A DNA stretch of 64,000 nt. Origin: Chloroflexota bacterium (GTDB taxonomy: Bacteria > Chloroflexota > Anaerolineae > Anaerolineales > Anaerolineaceae). A program made the position numbers and the translations under genes. The notes below the pieces were generated by a model, which saw nothing but the letters and a program-made list of their open reading frames with translations, was not told where the DNA came from and ran no database searches. This document shows positions 15,217-26,339 of the stretch, one piece after another. Each line of letters opens with the position of its first letter. Position 1 is the first letter of the stretch. The stretch spans positions 1 through 64,000 of the forward strand of contig JAJFTV010000060.1 of the NCBI GenBank assembly GCA_021372725.1. The letters run 5' to 3'.

Positions 15217-17672
15217 TTCGACGAACCGCCTTTTTCCCAAAAATCGATTTCATCCAAAATGTGCGTCAATTGATAGACTGAATCACCTTCCCGTAGAGTG
15301 AAAGCCGGTTTTCCACGTACATTACGTCTTGAGACAGGAACAATATCCACTCGTACATATTTTGCTGCCCCTTTCTGAAAGTGTACAATACCTTGCTGGT
15401 TGGGTTTTCCGAACAGGCAGCCGACAATTTCTTCATCCTCTTTGAGTTTACAGGCAATGACCCCCTGCCCGTACCGGCCCTGAACAGGAATCGATTCGGT
15501 ATCTATTCGCCAGGCCAGGCCGTTATTGGCCAATAGCAATAGCCCGCCCTCTTTTTTAATCGAAAATGCACCGATTAAGACATCATCGTCTGATAATTTG
15601 ATGCCATTTACACCCGCAGCCTGCAACCCCATAACACGGATTTCCTTTTCCGAAAAACGGATCAGCATACCTTTGGCTGTCACCAGGCAGATATCCGATT
15701 CTCCATCCGTGATCAGTGCTTCGACGACGTTATCCTGATCATTCACCTTTGTTAAAACAAATTCTGTCGAGGATGGGCCAGGCAAGTCGGATACAGATGA
15801 TCTCTTGATCAATCCTGATTGGGTGACTGTGGTCACATAACAATTTTCCACCTTGATGGGCGAACCGGGGATGCTGAAGAAAGCAGCCACCAGGTCACTT
15901 TCGTTAATGGATGAAAATTTGGAAACCGATGCGCCTTCCTGGAAATTATCTGTTTCAGGAAGTGCGGATACGCGGGTAGAAAATGCTTTTCCTTCTTTGG
16001 TAAGGATATAAACGAGATGGTGCGTATCCGTTTTACATAACCAACTCGGGGCTTGTTTGCCGGTCACATGCGGTAATTTTTCAGTTGCTGAACGGGCGAT
16101 GATCCCTTCATCGGTCATTCCAAGCCATACTTGTTGAACCGGCATCATATCAGAGATGGTCAGCATCGATTTGATAGCCTCACCATTTACAGCCGACACG
16201 ATTTGCGTTCTGCGGCGATCACCATATTTATCCCGAATTTCTTCAAGTTCGGTCTGGACCAGCAGGCGAATTTTTTTGGGGGATTTTAGCAGTTGTTCCA
16301 GCTCTTTTATGTGAGCGATAATCTCTTTATATTCCTCCTCAATCTTCTTCCGCTCCAATGCCGCCAGCCGGCGCAGTTGCATATCAAGGATCGCATTGGC
16401 CTGAATTTCGGAGAGTTTGAACCGTTGTATTAACCGGGTGCGGGCCTGGTCAACATCAGCAGCCTTGCGTATCAGAGCAATAATCTCATCGATATTGTTT
16501 ACTGCTACACGAAGACCGGCCAATATATGCTCACGCTGTTTTGCTTTCTCCAGATCAAATTCGCTGCGCCTGCGAACCACTTCAATTCGGTGATCAAGAT
16601 AGATCTTAATAGCCTGTTTCAGTGAAAGCAGTCTTGGCTCATTATTGACCAGGGCCAGAATTGTCATTCCAAATGTGGTTTGAAGTGCGGTCTTATGATA
16701 CAGGTCTGTCAAAACCTTTTCCGGATCTGCAGTTTTGGATAATTCAATGATGATTCGCATTCCGTTGCGATCTGATTCATCGCGTATATCTGAAATGCCT
16801 TCAATTTTTGTATCACGCGCCAGTTCAGCGATGCGCTCGATGAGGGAAGATTTGTTGACGGCATAGGGCAGCTCAGTCACCAGGATGCGATTCCGCCCTC
16901 TACTCATTTCTTCCAGATGAACCACGCCTCGAACAATAAATCGGCCGCGTCCGCTGGAATAGACCGATACCAGGTCATTCTTTTCCCCATCCATCAGAAC
17001 GATCCCGCCGGTTGGAAAATCAGGGCCCTTTACAAATTCCATCAAGTCAGAAGTCGATACTTCATCCAGTTTCTCCCAATGCGAAAGCATATACACCATT
17101 GCATTGGACAGTTCATTAAGGTTGTGCGGTGGTATATTGGTGGCCATACCCACTGCAATGCCGCTGGTTCCGTTCAAAAGAAGGTTGGGCACTGCGGCAG
17201 GCAGTACATTGGGTTCTGATAATGTTCCGTCAAAATTGGGCGAGAAATCAACAGTATTCCGATCCAGTTGATTTAATATCTCCATCGCCATCGGGAGCAG
17301 ACTCGCTTCGGTATAGCGCATGGCTGCCGGCGAATCACCATCGATGCTGCCAAAATTGCCCTGCCCATCCACCAGCGGATACCGCATACTAAAATCCTGG
17401 GCCAGTCTGGCCATGGCTTCATAAACCGCCACGTCACCGTGCGGATGATATTTACCCAGAACCTCTCCTACAATTCTGGCAGACTTGCGAAAACCAGAAT
17501 CGGGACGTAAACCCATATCATGCATGGCGTACAAAATCCGCCTCTGAACCGGTTTCAACCCATCTCTTGCGTCCGGTAAAGCACGGGAAACGATGACACT
17601 CATGGCGTAATCCAGGTAAGCCTGCTGCATTTCCTGTTCAATATCAATCTTTTTGACGGTGCCAATTTCCAT
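15213..17672 (-). CDS. gyrA: Type IIA topoisomerase A subunit (GyrA/ParC family)
   Basis: 819 residues; the DNA breakage-reunion subunit. The catalytic tyrosine is in AAMRYTEA (Tyr120). The helix-turn-helix reads [19 protein letters not shown] (70-87), followed by [12 protein letters not shown] beta-pinwheel C-terminal domain follows (about 500-810), including [10 protein letters not shown]-type tower elements and [15 protein letters not shown]. The canonical GyrA box Q-R-R-G-G-K-G is not visible at the expected place, where [16 protein letters not shown] stands. The protein may therefore decatenate more like ParC. Residues equivalent to E. coli GyrA Ser83 and Asp87 are Val81 and Glu85. No B subunit is nearby. 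A near-consensus promoter and AGGA precede the ATG. Confidence 0.88.
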   Translation of the reverse strand: MEIGTVKKIDIEQEMQQAYLDYAMSVIVSRALPDARDGLKPVQRRILYAMHDMGLRPDSGFRKSARIVGEVLGKYHPHGDVAVYEAMARLAQDFSMRYPLVDGQGNFGSIDGDSPAAMRYTEASLLPMAMEILNQLDRNTVDFSPNFDGTLSEPNVLPAAVPNLLLNGTSGIAVGMATNIPPHNLNELSNAMVYMLSHWEKLDEVSTSDLMEFVKGPDFPTGGIVLMDGEKNDLVSVYSSGRGRFIVRGVVHLEEMSRGRNRILVTELPYAVNKSSLIERIAELARDTKIEGISDIRDESDRNGMRIIIELSKTADPEKVLTDLYHKTALQTTFGMTILALVNNEPRLLSLKQAIKIYLDHRIEVVRRRSEFDLEKAKQREHILAGLRVAVNNIDEIIALIRKAADVDQARTRLIQRFKLSEIQANAILDMQLRRLAALERKKIEEEYKEIIAHIKELEQLLKSPKKIRLLVQTELEEIRDKYGDRRRTQIVSAVNGEAIKSMLTISDMMPVQQVWLGMTDEGIIARSATEKLPHVTGKQAPSWLCKTDTHHLVYILTKEGKAFSTRVSALPETDNFQEGASVSKFSSINESDLVAAFFSIPGSPIKVENCYVTTVTQSGLIKRSSVSDLPGPSSTEFVLTKVNDQDNVVEALITDGESDICLVTAKGMLIRFSEKEIRVMGLQAAGVNGIKLSDDDVLIGAFSIKKEGGLLLLANNGLAWRIDTESIPVQGRYGQGVIACKLKEDEEIVGCLFGKPNQQGIVHFQKGAAKYVRVDIVPVSRRNVRGKPAFTLREGDSVYQLTHILDEIDFWEKGGSSN

Positions 17673-17707
17673 AATTCCTCGTTTGGTATTGTAGGGGTTA
17701 CAAGGCT

Positions 17708-17736
17708 ATCTTACAAAAATTCCGCCATTTCGTCAA
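17708..17736 (-). promoter_or_regulatory. Promoter of the gyrA-like gene
   Basis: On the minus strand TTGACG (17736-17731) and TAAGAT (17713-17708) are 17 bases apart. The leader would be about 30 nt. It lies just downstream of the rpoC terminator, so the gene is probably transcribed separately from rpoC. Confidence 0.75.
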
Positions 17737-17738
17737 TG

Positions 17739-17768
17739 AAAAACCCCCGGGCGGCAGCGCTCGGGGGC
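17739..17768 (-). terminator. Intrinsic terminator after rpoC
   Basis: On the minus strand CCCCCGAGC and GCCCGGGGG (17767-17759 and 17752-17744) pair around a 6-base loop with one A-C mismatch, followed by TTTTT (17743-17739). It lies about 20 bp beyond the rpoC stop. Confidence 0.8.
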
Positions 17769-17785
17769 TGGAGAAATCTGGGCGA

Positions 17786-20700
17786 TTATTCTTCGCCGGT
17801 CAAATTCTTCAAGGTAATTTCGGAAAGTGTATCCAACTCGAGTTCCTTCTTTTCACCCGACTCTTCTACCCCCTTTTGGGTATTCCTGGGATGGTCATTT
17901 TGGAAACGCCTGGCACTGGTTGGATCAAAACGATCAGGGCTAAAACCGGTTCCTGCAGGGATCAGTTTACCGATGATCACATTTTCCTTAAGGCCAAATA
18001 ACGGATCTTCGGTGGAAGCGATTGCCGCGCCTGCCAACACTTTGATGGTATGTTGGAATGAAGCAGCCGACAGCCATGATTCGGTGCTCAAAGATGCTTT
18101 GGTTACGCCCAGCAGCACTTCGGCATATTTTGCGACCTGTTTGCCTTCCAGGGCTAATTTTTCATTCACCTGGCGTACTTCCAGTCGATCTACAAGATCC
18201 ATCGGCAGGTAAGGAGAATCGCCGGGGCGGGTAATCTGCACTTTGCCAACCATTTTGCGAACAACCACTTCAAAGTGCTTGTCATTGATGTTTTGCCCCT
18301 GGGCACGATATACCTTCTGAATTTCTGTCAGCAAATACATCTCGCATGCCTCACGGCCGTTTATGCGCAGGATGGTATGAGGATTTAACGAACCTTCTGT
18401 CAATGGTTGGCCGGCTTCCACTTTATCACCGTCTTTGATAATCATACGGGAATTGCTGGGAATATCATATTCTTCCGATTCCTTTTGTTCATAAGAGACG
18501 AAGATTTTTGAACCCTCCAGACGGACACGCCCGGCATTTTGAGCAGTAATGGTGGCCTCACCAAGATTTGCCAGCACGTCATTGATCTCCACCTGGTCTT
18601 CATCCTTGACAAGGATCGTCCAGTCTTCCGGGATCTCAAAAACATCACTGACCATCTCGCTTCGTTCAACACGAACCATTCGTTGATCGCTGTAGCGGTC
18701 GGATTCGATGATGTAGGCGGTACCTGCGATGGCAGAGACAACTGCTTCACCTTTCGGCTGGCGGCGTGCTTCGAAGAGCTCTTCTACACGGGGAAGACCG
18801 GTGGTGATATCGCTGCCTGCGGCAACACCGCCTGTATGGAAGGTACGCAGGGTAAGCTGGGTACCCGGCTCACCAATGGACTGTGCAGCCACTGTACCAA
18901 CAGCGGCACCCAACTCAACCATTTTTCCTCGCCCAAGATCCATGCCATAACAATGGGCACAAACACCCTGGATAAGTTCGCAGGTAAATGGTGACCTTAC
19001 TTTTACGTCTTCCACCCCGGCATTGGCGATTAAACGCACGAGATCATGATCTAACATAGCTCCAGTTTCGGCAATAATTTCACCGGTCTTTGGATCTGCC
19101 ACAGGGCCGGCAAGCAGACGGCCATACAAACGGGATGACAAGGATTGACCGGCAACGTTGTCCGATTTGTGTATCCACATTCCCTCTTTTGTACCGCAGT
19201 CTTCGGCATTGATGTTGATATCCTGGGCGATATCGACCAAACGGCGGGTCAGGTAACCTGCATCAGCAGTACGCAATGCAGTATCCGCCAGACCTTTACG
19301 GGCGCCATGGGTGGAGATGAAGTATTCCAGTGCGGTCAGGCCCTCACGGAAATTCGATTGAATAGGCAGGCGAATAATACGCCCGGCAGGATCTGCCATC
19401 AGGCCACGCATTCCGGCTAACTGCGAAATAGGGCCAAAACCGCCCTTGGTAGCACCTGAATTCGCCATGGTCGACAAATTGCCGTAAGGATCCATGTGAA
19501 CCCGAACAGCATCGGAAACTTTTGTGGTCGTTTTTTGCCAGATTTCGATGATCCGTTCATTGCGTTCCTGTTCAGTTAGCAAACCACGGCGGTAATCACG
19601 ATTAAGGCGGTCAACCTCTTCCTGTGAGGCTGCCAGGATTTCTTTCTTTTGAGGAGGAATGGAGATGTCCGCGACAGCCAGTGTGGAACCGGAACGCATG
19701 GCATACTCAAAACCAATATCTTTGATTTTATCAGCCACTTCCGTTGTGACTTCCTGCCCGCTTACCTCATAGACGGACGCAATGAGATCCTTTACATCAC
19801 CTTTATCCAGCTTTTGATTAACAAACTGAATGGCAGGTGGCAGGATTTGATTAAAGATCACTCGCCCGACAGTGGTATCAATGATGCGGTGGCGCTGCCG
19901 TTTCATTCGTTCACCATCATCGTTGTACCAGGTGTGTGTATAAACCTTGATTCTGGTATGCAGCTCGATCTGTTCCAACTGGTAGGCCAGTTCTACTTCG
20001 TCCAGGTCACCAAAGACGCGACCATCACCTTTATGAGGGCGATCATCCGCCTGGGTAAGGTAATAAACACCCAGAACCATATCTTTGGATGGGCTGATGA
20101 TCGGTTCACCATCGGCAGGCTTGAGCAGGTTTTTTGATGAAAGCATCAAATTTCTGGCTTCCCACACTGCCTTTCCGGAAAGGGGAACATGAACAGCCAT
20201 CTGGTCACCATCAAAGTCTGCATTAAAAGCGGTGGTTACCAGCGGGTGAAGCTGAATGGCACTACCCTCGATAATGATCGGCTCAAATGCCTGAATGCCC
20301 AACCGGTGAAGCGTAGGAGCGCGGTTCAGCAGGATTGGCCGGTCGCCGATGACTTCTTCCAGCACCTCCCAAACCTCAGGGCGGTTTCGCTCGATAAAGC
20401 GGCGGGCACCCTTGACATTGGAGGCATATTCGCGCGAAACCAGCCGTGCAATCACGAATGGACGGTAGAGTTCCAGCGCCATCGTCTTGGGCAAACCGCA
20501 TTGATACAACTTAAGTTTTGGCCCAACCACAATCACGGAGCGGCCGGAGTAATCGACGCGTTTCCCAAGCAGATTACGGCGAAAACGGCCTTTCTTTCCT
20601 TTGAGCATATCGCTCAAGGATTTCAGTTCCCGGCGTCCCCGGCGGGACAATGCTTTTCCGCGCTGTGAATTGTCAATCAGGGAATCAACTGCTTCCTGAA

Positions 20701-22096
20701 GCATACGTTTTTCATTCCTGACAATGACATCCGGTGCACCGAGTTCAAGCAATCGTTTCAGACGGTTGTTACGATTGATGACGCGCCGGTACAGGTCATT
20801 CAGATCGGACGTCGCAAAGCGTCCGCCATCCAACTGTACCATTGGGCGCAAATCAGGCGGGATAACCGGTAAAACGGTTAATATCATCCATTCCGGTCGA
20901 TTGCCTGAACGGCGAAATGCTTCGATTACCTTCAGACGACTGGTAGCTTTTTTCCTTTTTTGCTTGCTGCGGGATGTTCTAAGTTCTTTCCACAGTTCTT
21001 CGGAAATTTGATCCAGGTCCAGCCGTTTGAGAATATCGTAAAAGGCTTCAGCGCCCATGTCAGCGCGAAATACCTGACCCCAGCGTGATTTAAGCTCACG
21101 ATAGCGGTTTTCGGTTAAAAAGGTAAACTCACGCAGCTCATGAAGTTCATCGCGTTGGGATGCGTTTTGATTCTGGTCAATAACAGACTGGTCCTCAAGC
21201 TGGTTGCGTAAAGCTTCCATTTGTTCATCAGCTTCTGCACGAACCTGGTCAATCTGCAATTTAATTTCTTCCACATCCCGGGTTTGGTGTTCCTTGAATT
21301 CGGTTTCAATTTCATCCAGCCGTTCTTTGACGATTTTCTGGACTTTTGTAATATGTTGGGATGCAATCGTTTCACCAACTTCTGCGATGACCGCGCCGGT
21401 TTTTGTAAACATGATTGCCTTGCGGATCGATTTTCCCAATTTTTCCTGAAGCTCGCGTTCAAGCTCCTGACCCTCATGCATGACCGGTTCAAGCTCTGCG
21501 GCAATTTGCTCATCAGAACGTTTTTCCAGGTCTGACCTCTGCCGTCGAAGATCTTCTATCTTTCGATCACGGTCTGTCTTGACCTCAAGAATTTTTGTAT
21601 TGATCTGATCAGCTTGCTCCCGCTCGGATATGCTAATTTCGTCTTCCAGACGTTTAAGCGCCTTTTGGCGGGCATCTTCATCCACATACGTGATGATGTA
21701 TTGAGCAAAATACAGTACGCGATCCAGATTACGGCGTGAGATATCCAGCAATAAGCCAAGATACGAAGGAATACGGCGCGTGTACCAGATATGCGCAACA
21801 GGTGAGGCCAGATCAATATGGCCCATTCTTTCACGCCGCACGGAAGACCGGGTTACTTCAACCCCGCATTTGTCACAAATAATCCCTTTGTAGCGAGGAT
21901 TTTTATATTTACCGCAATAACACTGCCAATCTCGTTGAGGGCCAAAAATTGCTTCGCAAAACAGACCATCCTTTTCGGGGCGCAGCCTGCGATAATTAAT
22001 GGTTTCCGGCTTCAGTACTTCACCGTATGACCAGCTGCGAATTGTTTCCGGAGAGGCCAAGCTGATACGTAATGCAACTAAACCTTTTGTTTCCAC
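17786..22096 (-). CDS. rpoC: DNA-directed RNA polymerase subunit beta'
   Basis: 1436 residues from the GTG at 22096, chosen because AGAGGAGG sits 8 bases upstream and the family N-terminus ([26 protein letters not shown]) follows. The first zinc site is WQCYCG...IICDKCG (Cys59, 61, 74, 77). The catalytic Mg loop is NADFDGDQ (625-632, Asp627/629/631). The trigger loop region and second zinc-site cysteines ([13 protein letters not shown]) are present. Between about 140 and 335 lies an unusually long, highly charged, coiled-coil-like stretch before the [17 protein letters not shown] segment. rpoB is not upstream; the preceding gene is a histidine kinase. A dedicated promoter and a structured leader precede the gene. 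Confidence 0.97.
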   Translation of the reverse strand: METKGLVALRISLASPETIRSWSYGEVLKPETINYRRLRPEKDGLFCEAIFGPQRDWQCYCGKYKNPRYKGIICDKCGVEVTRSSVRRERMGHIDLASPVAHIWYTRRIPSYLGLLLDISRRNLDRVLYFAQYIITYVDEDARQKALKRLEDEISISEREQADQINTKILEVKTDRDRKIEDLRRQRSDLEKRSDEQIAAELEPVMHEGQELERELQEKLGKSIRKAIMFTKTGAVIAEVGETIASQHITKVQKIVKERLDEIETEFKEHQTRDVEEIKLQIDQVRAEADEQMEALRNQLEDQSVIDQNQNASQRDELHELREFTFLTENRYRELKSRWGQVFRADMGAEAFYDILKRLDLDQISEELWKELRTSRSKQKRKKATSRLKVIEAFRRSGNRPEWMILTVLPVIPPDLRPMVQLDGGRFATSDLNDLYRRVINRNNRLKRLLELGAPDVIVRNEKRMLQEAVDSLIDNSQRGKALSRRGRRELKSLSDMLKGKKGRFRRNLLGKRVDYSGRSVIVVGPKLKLYQCGLPKTMALELYRPFVIARLVSREYASNVKGARRFIERNRPEVWEVLEEVIGDRPILLNRAPTLHRLGIQAFEPIIIEGSAIQLHPLVTTAFNADFDGDQMAVHVPLSGKAVWEARNLMLSSKNLLKPADGEPIISPSKDMVLGVYYLTQADDRPHKGDGRVFGDLDEVELAYQLEQIELHTRIKVYTHTWYNDDGERMKRQRHRIIDTTVGRVIFNQILPPAIQFVNQKLDKGDVKDLIASVYEVSGQEVTTEVADKIKDIGFEYAMRSGSTLAVADISIPPQKKEILAASQEEVDRLNRDYRRGLLTEQERNERIIEIWQKTTTKVSDAVRVHMDPYGNLSTMANSGATKGGFGPISQLAGMRGLMADPAGRIIRLPIQSNFREGLTALEYFISTHGARKGLADTALRTADAGYLTRRLVDIAQDININAEDCGTKEGMWIHKSDNVAGQSLSSRLYGRLLAGPVADPKTGEIIAETGAMLDHDLVRLIANAGVEDVKVRSPFTCELIQGVCAHCYGMDLGRGKMVELGAAVGTVAAQSIGEPGTQLTLRTFHTGGVAAGSDITTGLPRVEELFEARRQPKGEAVVSAIAGTAYIIESDRYSDQRMVRVERSEMVSDVFEIPEDWTILVKDEDQVEINDVLANLGEATITAQNAGRVRLEGSKIFVSYEQKESEEYDIPSNSRMIIKDGDKVEAGQPLTEGSLNPHTILRINGREACEMYLLTEIQKVYRAQGQNINDKHFEVVVRKMVGKVQITRPGDSPYLPMDLVDRLEVRQVNEKLALEGKQVAKYAEVLLGVTKASLSTESWLSAASFQHTIKVLAGAAIASTEDPLFGLKENVIIGKLIPAGTGFSPDRFDPTSARRFQNDHPRNTQKGVEESGEKKELELDTLSEITLKNLTGEE

Positions 22097-22144
22097 CCAG
22101 ATGCCTCCTCTTTCGATCTGTAAATGTTGTATAATACAAACCAC

Positions 22145-22168
22145 GCGCAAAGGCTTTTTCCTTCGCGC
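22145..22168 (-). repeat. Leader hairpin upstream of rpoC
   Basis: GCGCGAAGG and CCTTTGCGC form a 9-bp stem (one G-U pair) with a 6-base loop in the rpoC 5' leader, about 50 nt before the GTG. In the mRNA it is not followed by a T-run, so it does not look like an attenuator. On the opposite strand it is followed by TTTTT and would resemble a terminator. Confidence 0.6.
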
Positions 22169-22211
22169 TTTTTGGATAAAGTGTCATTCATTGACATACA
22201 TGCAAACGAAA

Positions 22212-22241
22212 ATTATATCACGATATCATATCAAAAATCAA
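22212..22241 (-). promoter_or_regulatory. Dedicated rpoC promoter
   Basis: On the minus strand TTGATT (22241-22236), an 18-base gap and a perfect TATAAT (22217-22212). It sits between the histidine kinase stop and rpoC and would give a leader of about 110 nt. Confidence 0.75.
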
Positions 22242-22279
22242 GTGTTTGATTGGATTTGATTTCGTTTATTTTCATCATT

Positions 22280-25200
22280 TTATTCTTTTTCCGGATTACA
22301 GGGCAATGCAAAGTAAAAACTGCTACCCTTTCCCAACTGACTATCCACCCAAACCTTTCCGCCTAACCGTTCTGCAATCGTCTTTACTATCGAAAGACCC
22401 AAACCGGTGCCTTTTTGACGAAAAGCAGCCCGTTGGCCAACTCGATAAAACTTTTCAAATATAAACTTTTGATCCAGCGGGGCAATCCCGAACCCGTTAT
22501 CCTTTATTTCAAAGATGACATTGCCGTCCTTGTGAACGGTCGAGATTTCTACCCTCCCTCCGTTGGGGGTGTACTTAATCCCATTTTCCACCAGATTAAG
22601 AAGTGCATGCTGCAAAAGCATGGGATCAGTCCGAATAGGTATACCCGTTTCGGTGGTTTCTTTTATGATAAGTTGAATATTCTTTTGAAATGCCTTTGAA
22701 TCCATCCGTACTGCGATTTTTTCAACCACATCCACCGTATTGACATTTGCCAGATGAATGCCCTCGTCTGTCTCGATCCTTCCCAAATTGAGAATGTTGT
22801 CCACCAATTCGTTCATTTGTTGAATGGTTGCGGTCATTTTCTGTGTGATATTCTTCTGTTGTTGATTTGTTTCACCCACCAGATCCAGCATCCTGATGTA
22901 TCCCCTCATCAATGACAATGGCGATTGAATTTCATGACTGACGGTGGACACAAATTCTGATTTAAGAGTATCAAGATCCTTATATCGTGAGACATCGCGT
23001 AGCAGACATATCTTGCCTACCTCGCGATTTGTTGATTTTACCTCGTTAATACTGACAGTATAGGTTCTTCCCCCTGTCATGGTAAGCTCCCTGGTTATGG
23101 AGCCTCCTTGCGTAGTCTGTCGAATCATTTCTATCAAGATATGATTCGTTACAACCTCGTCGACCGGTGCACCGCTGTCATTCCGCATGATCAATTGAGG
23201 AACTTCCATGGCCGCCGGGTTCAATAATAAAAGCCGGTTATTCGAATTGAATACCAGAATTGGATCAGGAGACGAATTGATGACGGCTTCCATCCGTTGT
23301 CGTCCGATTTCCACGGATTGAAAGAGATTGGCATTGGCAACAGCTAGCGAAGCCTGTCCTGCAAGAGCGGTAAAGAAACTGATATCCGTTTCAGAAAATT
23401 GTTGTGGATTTTCAAACGCGGCCCACAAAATACCGTCACTGACATTTTCACGTTGAAGTCGAAAGGCAGCCAATGAGCCTGGAATATGTCGATACCCTTT
23501 TAATCTCCCTGCCTGACTACAATCCGTCAGGATCAGCACCTGTTGATCACGCAATAAATCCGTGATGACCTCGTCCAGGTCTTCATAAGAACCTGAACGG
23601 GGCCCAATACCGTATGAATATGAAATCCTGGGTGTTGCATCCAGATGATCGTTATCGAAAAACACGGCTCTGGCAGATGAGGCATTTTTCCCCAGAAATG
23701 ATTCCAATACCGGCAGTATTGTCTTGCGAGGATCCAAATTATAAGCCGCAGCCTGACTCACTTTCAACAATGAATTAATGTCCTTTAACCGGGTTTTTAA
23801 TCCATGTCGCATCTGTTCAAATGCCACCGTCAATTGCCCCACTTCATCCGGGCTATGAACCAGCAATGGGCGGTCCAATTGACCTTTGGAAATCTGGGTT
23901 GCCTGTTCTGCCAGCAAATGCAGATGGCGGGTCGTTTGGGATACCAGCCTTTGAATGAAGAAGATAACTGTGATGAAAATTATGGCAATCGCAATAAGCA
24001 ACGGAATGGCAATATCCATCGCCATTCGTTGAACCTGAATACTGGGTACCGAAAGCACCACTGTCCACAATTGATCAGCGGCATGCTGATAGTAAATATA
24101 ACGCGGAGCTTCTCCTGGATTAGTTTGCTCATAAAACCGGTCATCCTCGGAGATGGATCCATAATTCCGTGTCATGACAAATTCCGGTTCAGTATGAAAC
24201 AGTACTCTCGATTCCTCATCGAGAATCCATCCTTCACCACCGCTTTCCTCTACTGTTTCAATGGCCTGAATTGCAGTTTTCGTAAAAGGATTGGTTTGTA
24301 AATCAGCACGCCCAATCAATGCACCTTGAAAGACTCCCTTTTTGTCTGTAAGGGGTGCAACAAAAACGATCCGGGCACTTTTTTGGCCGGCTACCGGAGA
24401 TACAGCAAAGGTTTGTACAGGCGTCCCTTCTTTCGCAAGCTGCCAGGCTTCAAGCTCTTCTGGCAGTACCTCGAATGAATTTGTGCCCGGAAAGCTTTCT
24501 TTGAGCTTTCCGTTAATATCCAGAATCCGTAGATCAGTGAAAAACGGGATTGAAGTCAATGTTGCATTCAGATCTGTTTTTCCTGCGGAGAGAAGATCCT
24601 CTCCAGCATAATCGAGGATCAGATTCTGGCCTGTTTCAATAAAATAAGGTAATGTTCCCGCAGCAACATCGGATAAATTATCCAGCTTGTCTTCCAGAAG
24701 TTCCCTGGCGGCGATACCGGCAGTCAACCAGGTCCCTATCAGAAGAATGATAAATGAACCGACAAAAATAGGCAGCAATCTTGCCATAAATTTCATCGAC
24801 AGGCTTTTATCCCATGGGAGCCATCCGCTTACCTTGCCCGGAGCCCAGCTTTTGACACCGTAAAGGTAAAAAACCTCGCTGACGATACCGGCCAACAGAA
24901 ATTCGATGAAATGTGCGGTGATCACCGGCCACGATTGGGTCAACGCGAAATCCAATCGAATGGCTGTTTCGCCGTTGGAAGAGAAAAACAAACCCAGCAT
25001 TGTAACCGGGATGAAAAGCAATGGTACGGCGGCGGCGGCAGCCAATGGATGCTGCAGAAATTCAAAAAGTGAAGATCGATAACGCTGTTGAAAAAACCAG
25101 GACAGAACCAAACCCATTCCGGCGTATTCCAGAATTGTAAAAAGGCTGTGCGTGTCCCACAAACCGATTAAAATACCTGCAAATGCACCCAGAACCATGG

Positions 25201-25534
25201 TCGAAAATGGGTTGAGAAACCCGGCACAAAGCGCAACCGGTATCATGGAGAATACCATCACCGCGCTGGAATGATAGATGGTGGGAAAAGCCAGTGGGAG
25301 AAGGTTGTTTGAACCCGGAAAATGAAAACCAAAAAACAGGGTGAATACACCTGTCAGAAGAAATAAAACTGAATATTGCACCCAATGATGGGATTTGACA
25401 TTTGATTTGACTGGATTTTTTATTGCGAATACTATCAGGGCAGCCAACAACAAAACCAGGCCTGCCCATCCAATTAGATCCGGCGGGTAATCATAATATG
25501 GATATGAGGACAACAAGTTCATTATAAATTGCAT
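22280..25534 (-). CDS. Large membrane sensor histidine kinase (orphan)
   Basis: 1084 residues. In order: a multi-span N-terminal membrane region (about 20-225); one span (about 252-272); an extracytoplasmic Cache-like sensor (about 280-500); one span (about 506-528); HAMP (about 530-583); a GAF-like domain (about 595-740); a PAS domain (about 745-850); HisKA with the phosphorylated His867 in STVSHEIQSPLSL; and a HATPase domain (about 965-1080) with NLVENGIKYTPNGG, DNGFGIAP and GTGLGLSIVK. It senses something outside or at the membrane and phosphorylates a response regulator. No regulator gene is nearby. The C-terminus is kinase only, with no receiver. ATGs at 25534 and 25522 are both possible; neither has a Shine-Dalgarno. 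Confidence 0.93.
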   Translation of the reverse strand: MQFIMNLLSSYPYYDYPPDLIGWAGLVLLLAALIVFAIKNPVKSNVKSHHWVQYSVLFLLTGVFTLFFGFHFPGSNNLLPLAFPTIYHSSAVMVFSMIPVALCAGFLNPFSTMVLGAFAGILIGLWDTHSLFTILEYAGMGLVLSWFFQQRYRSSLFEFLQHPLAAAAAVPLLFIPVTMLGLFFSSNGETAIRLDFALTQSWPVITAHFIEFLLAGIVSEVFYLYGVKSWAPGKVSGWLPWDKSLSMKFMARLLPIFVGSFIILLIGTWLTAGIAARELLEDKLDNLSDVAAGTLPYFIETGQNLILDYAGEDLLSAGKTDLNATLTSIPFFTDLRILDINGKLKESFPGTNSFEVLPEELEAWQLAKEGTPVQTFAVSPVAGQKSARIVFVAPLTDKKGVFQGALIGRADLQTNPFTKTAIQAIETVEESGGEGWILDEESRVLFHTEPEFVMTRNYGSISEDDRFYEQTNPGEAPRYIYYQHAADQLWTVVLSVPSIQVQRMAMDIAIPLLIAIAIIFITVIFFIQRLVSQTTRHLHLLAEQATQISKGQLDRPLLVHSPDEVGQLTVAFEQMRHGLKTRLKDINSLLKVSQAAAYNLDPRKTILPVLESFLGKNASSARAVFFDNDHLDATPRISYSYGIGPRSGSYEDLDEVITDLLRDQQVLILTDCSQAGRLKGYRHIPGSLAAFRLQRENVSDGILWAAFENPQQFSETDISFFTALAGQASLAVANANLFQSVEIGRQRMEAVINSSPDPILVFNSNNRLLLLNPAAMEVPQLIMRNDSGAPVDEVVTNHILIEMIRQTTQGGSITRELTMTGGRTYTVSINEVKSTNREVGKICLLRDVSRYKDLDTLKSEFVSTVSHEIQSPLSLMRGYIRMLDLVGETNQQQKNITQKMTATIQQMNELVDNILNLGRIETDEGIHLANVNTVDVVEKIAVRMDSKAFQKNIQLIIKETTETGIPIRTDPMLLQHALLNLVENGIKYTPNGGRVEISTVHKDGNVIFEIKDNGFGIAPLDQKFIFEKFYRVGQRAAFRQKGTGLGLSIVKTIAERLGGKVWVDSQLGKGSSFYFALPCNPEKE

Positions 25535-25562
25535 ATTAAAAGCCGATCAGGATCGCAGTTAA

Positions 25563-25571
25563 ATTATAGCA
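25563..25571 (-). promoter_or_regulatory. Extended -10 promoter of the histidine kinase gene
   Basis: The minus strand reads TGC directly before TATAAT, a perfect extended -10, ending 28 bases before the first ATG. No convincing -35 lies 17 bases upstream. It indicates transcription separate from cmk. Confidence 0.55.
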
Positions 25572-25619
25572 TTGGTTCAACGGATAATAATCTCACATCC
25601 GCCAAATTACCCCGCCAGA

Positions 25620-26339
25620 TCAGATCCGGGAGGATAGATTTAACAGGTTTTTTACTTTTTCAAATACCTCGGCGATGGAAAGATGCTCTGTATCGATGAT
25701 AATCGCATCATCGGCAGGTTTCAACGGAGCGTAGAGTCTGCTGGAATCTTTTTCATCTCTTCCCCTTAAAGACGATAATACCTCCTCGTATCGAACGGCT
25801 CTTCCGGCACCGATCTCTTCCTGATAACGGCGACGGGCCCGTTCTTCCAGAGATGCTTCCAGATAAATCTTTAAATCCGCATCCGGGATCACCACCGTAC
25901 CGATATCTCTGCCGACCATGACAACTTTGCCGCGTTTGCTTATATTGCGTTGATGTACGGTCATGGCTGTTCTTACGCCTGGATAAGCCGATACGAGCGA
26001 AACAAACTGGTTTACCCGCGCCGTACGCAATTCCTGCGTGACATCTTCACCATTGACCAGAACATCAAATTTTCGACCATCATTTTTGGATGGCGGCAGG
26101 ACATCAATCAAAATATCCTCCGCAAGTTGGGTAATGATTTCCTCATTCTCCACAGAGCCAAATCGCCTGAGTCCTTCCAGGGTCACCGCCCGATACATGA
26201 CGCCTGTGTCAAAATAGAGATATTTCAGGTAATCAGCCAGCAGCTCAGCGATAGTGGATTTCCCCGAAGCGGCGGGGCCGTCAATGGCAATACGGCTTGG
26301 ATATTTATTGTCGGGGTCAGTTGGTTGGCAGCAATTCAT
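25620..26339 (-). CDS. cmk: Cytidylate kinase
   Basis: 239 residues. It phosphorylates CMP/dCMP with ATP in nucleotide metabolism; cytosolic. P-loop IDGPAASGKST (19-29), FDTGVMYRAVTLEGLR, VMVGRDIGTVVIPDADLKIYLEASLEERARRR and the acidic lid with RDEKDSSR are all standard for bacterial Cmk. The N-terminus is about 14 residues longer than usual (CCQPTDPDNKYPSR). The start codon lies 23 bp inside the end of the GT-C gene upstream, so it is translated at the end of the glycosyltransferase operon. This is an unusual partner; cmk is more often next to rpsA or plsC. Confidence 0.95.
   Translation of the reverse strand: MNCCQPTDPDNKYPSRIAIDGPAASGKSTIAELLADYLKYLYFDTGVMYRAVTLEGLRRFGSVENEEIITQLAEDILIDVLPPSKNDGRKFDVLVNGEDVTQELRTARVNQFVSLVSAYPGVRTAMTVHQRNISKRGKVVMVGRDIGTVVIPDADLKIYLEASLEERARRRYQEEIGAGRAVRYEEVLSSLRGRDEKDSSRLYAPLKPADDAIIIDTEHLSIAEVFEKVKNLLNLSSRI

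Noticed and set aside
19649-20668. Two long plus-strand frames inside rpoC
   Set aside because: They are antisense shadows of the strongly conserved catalytic region of rpoC.
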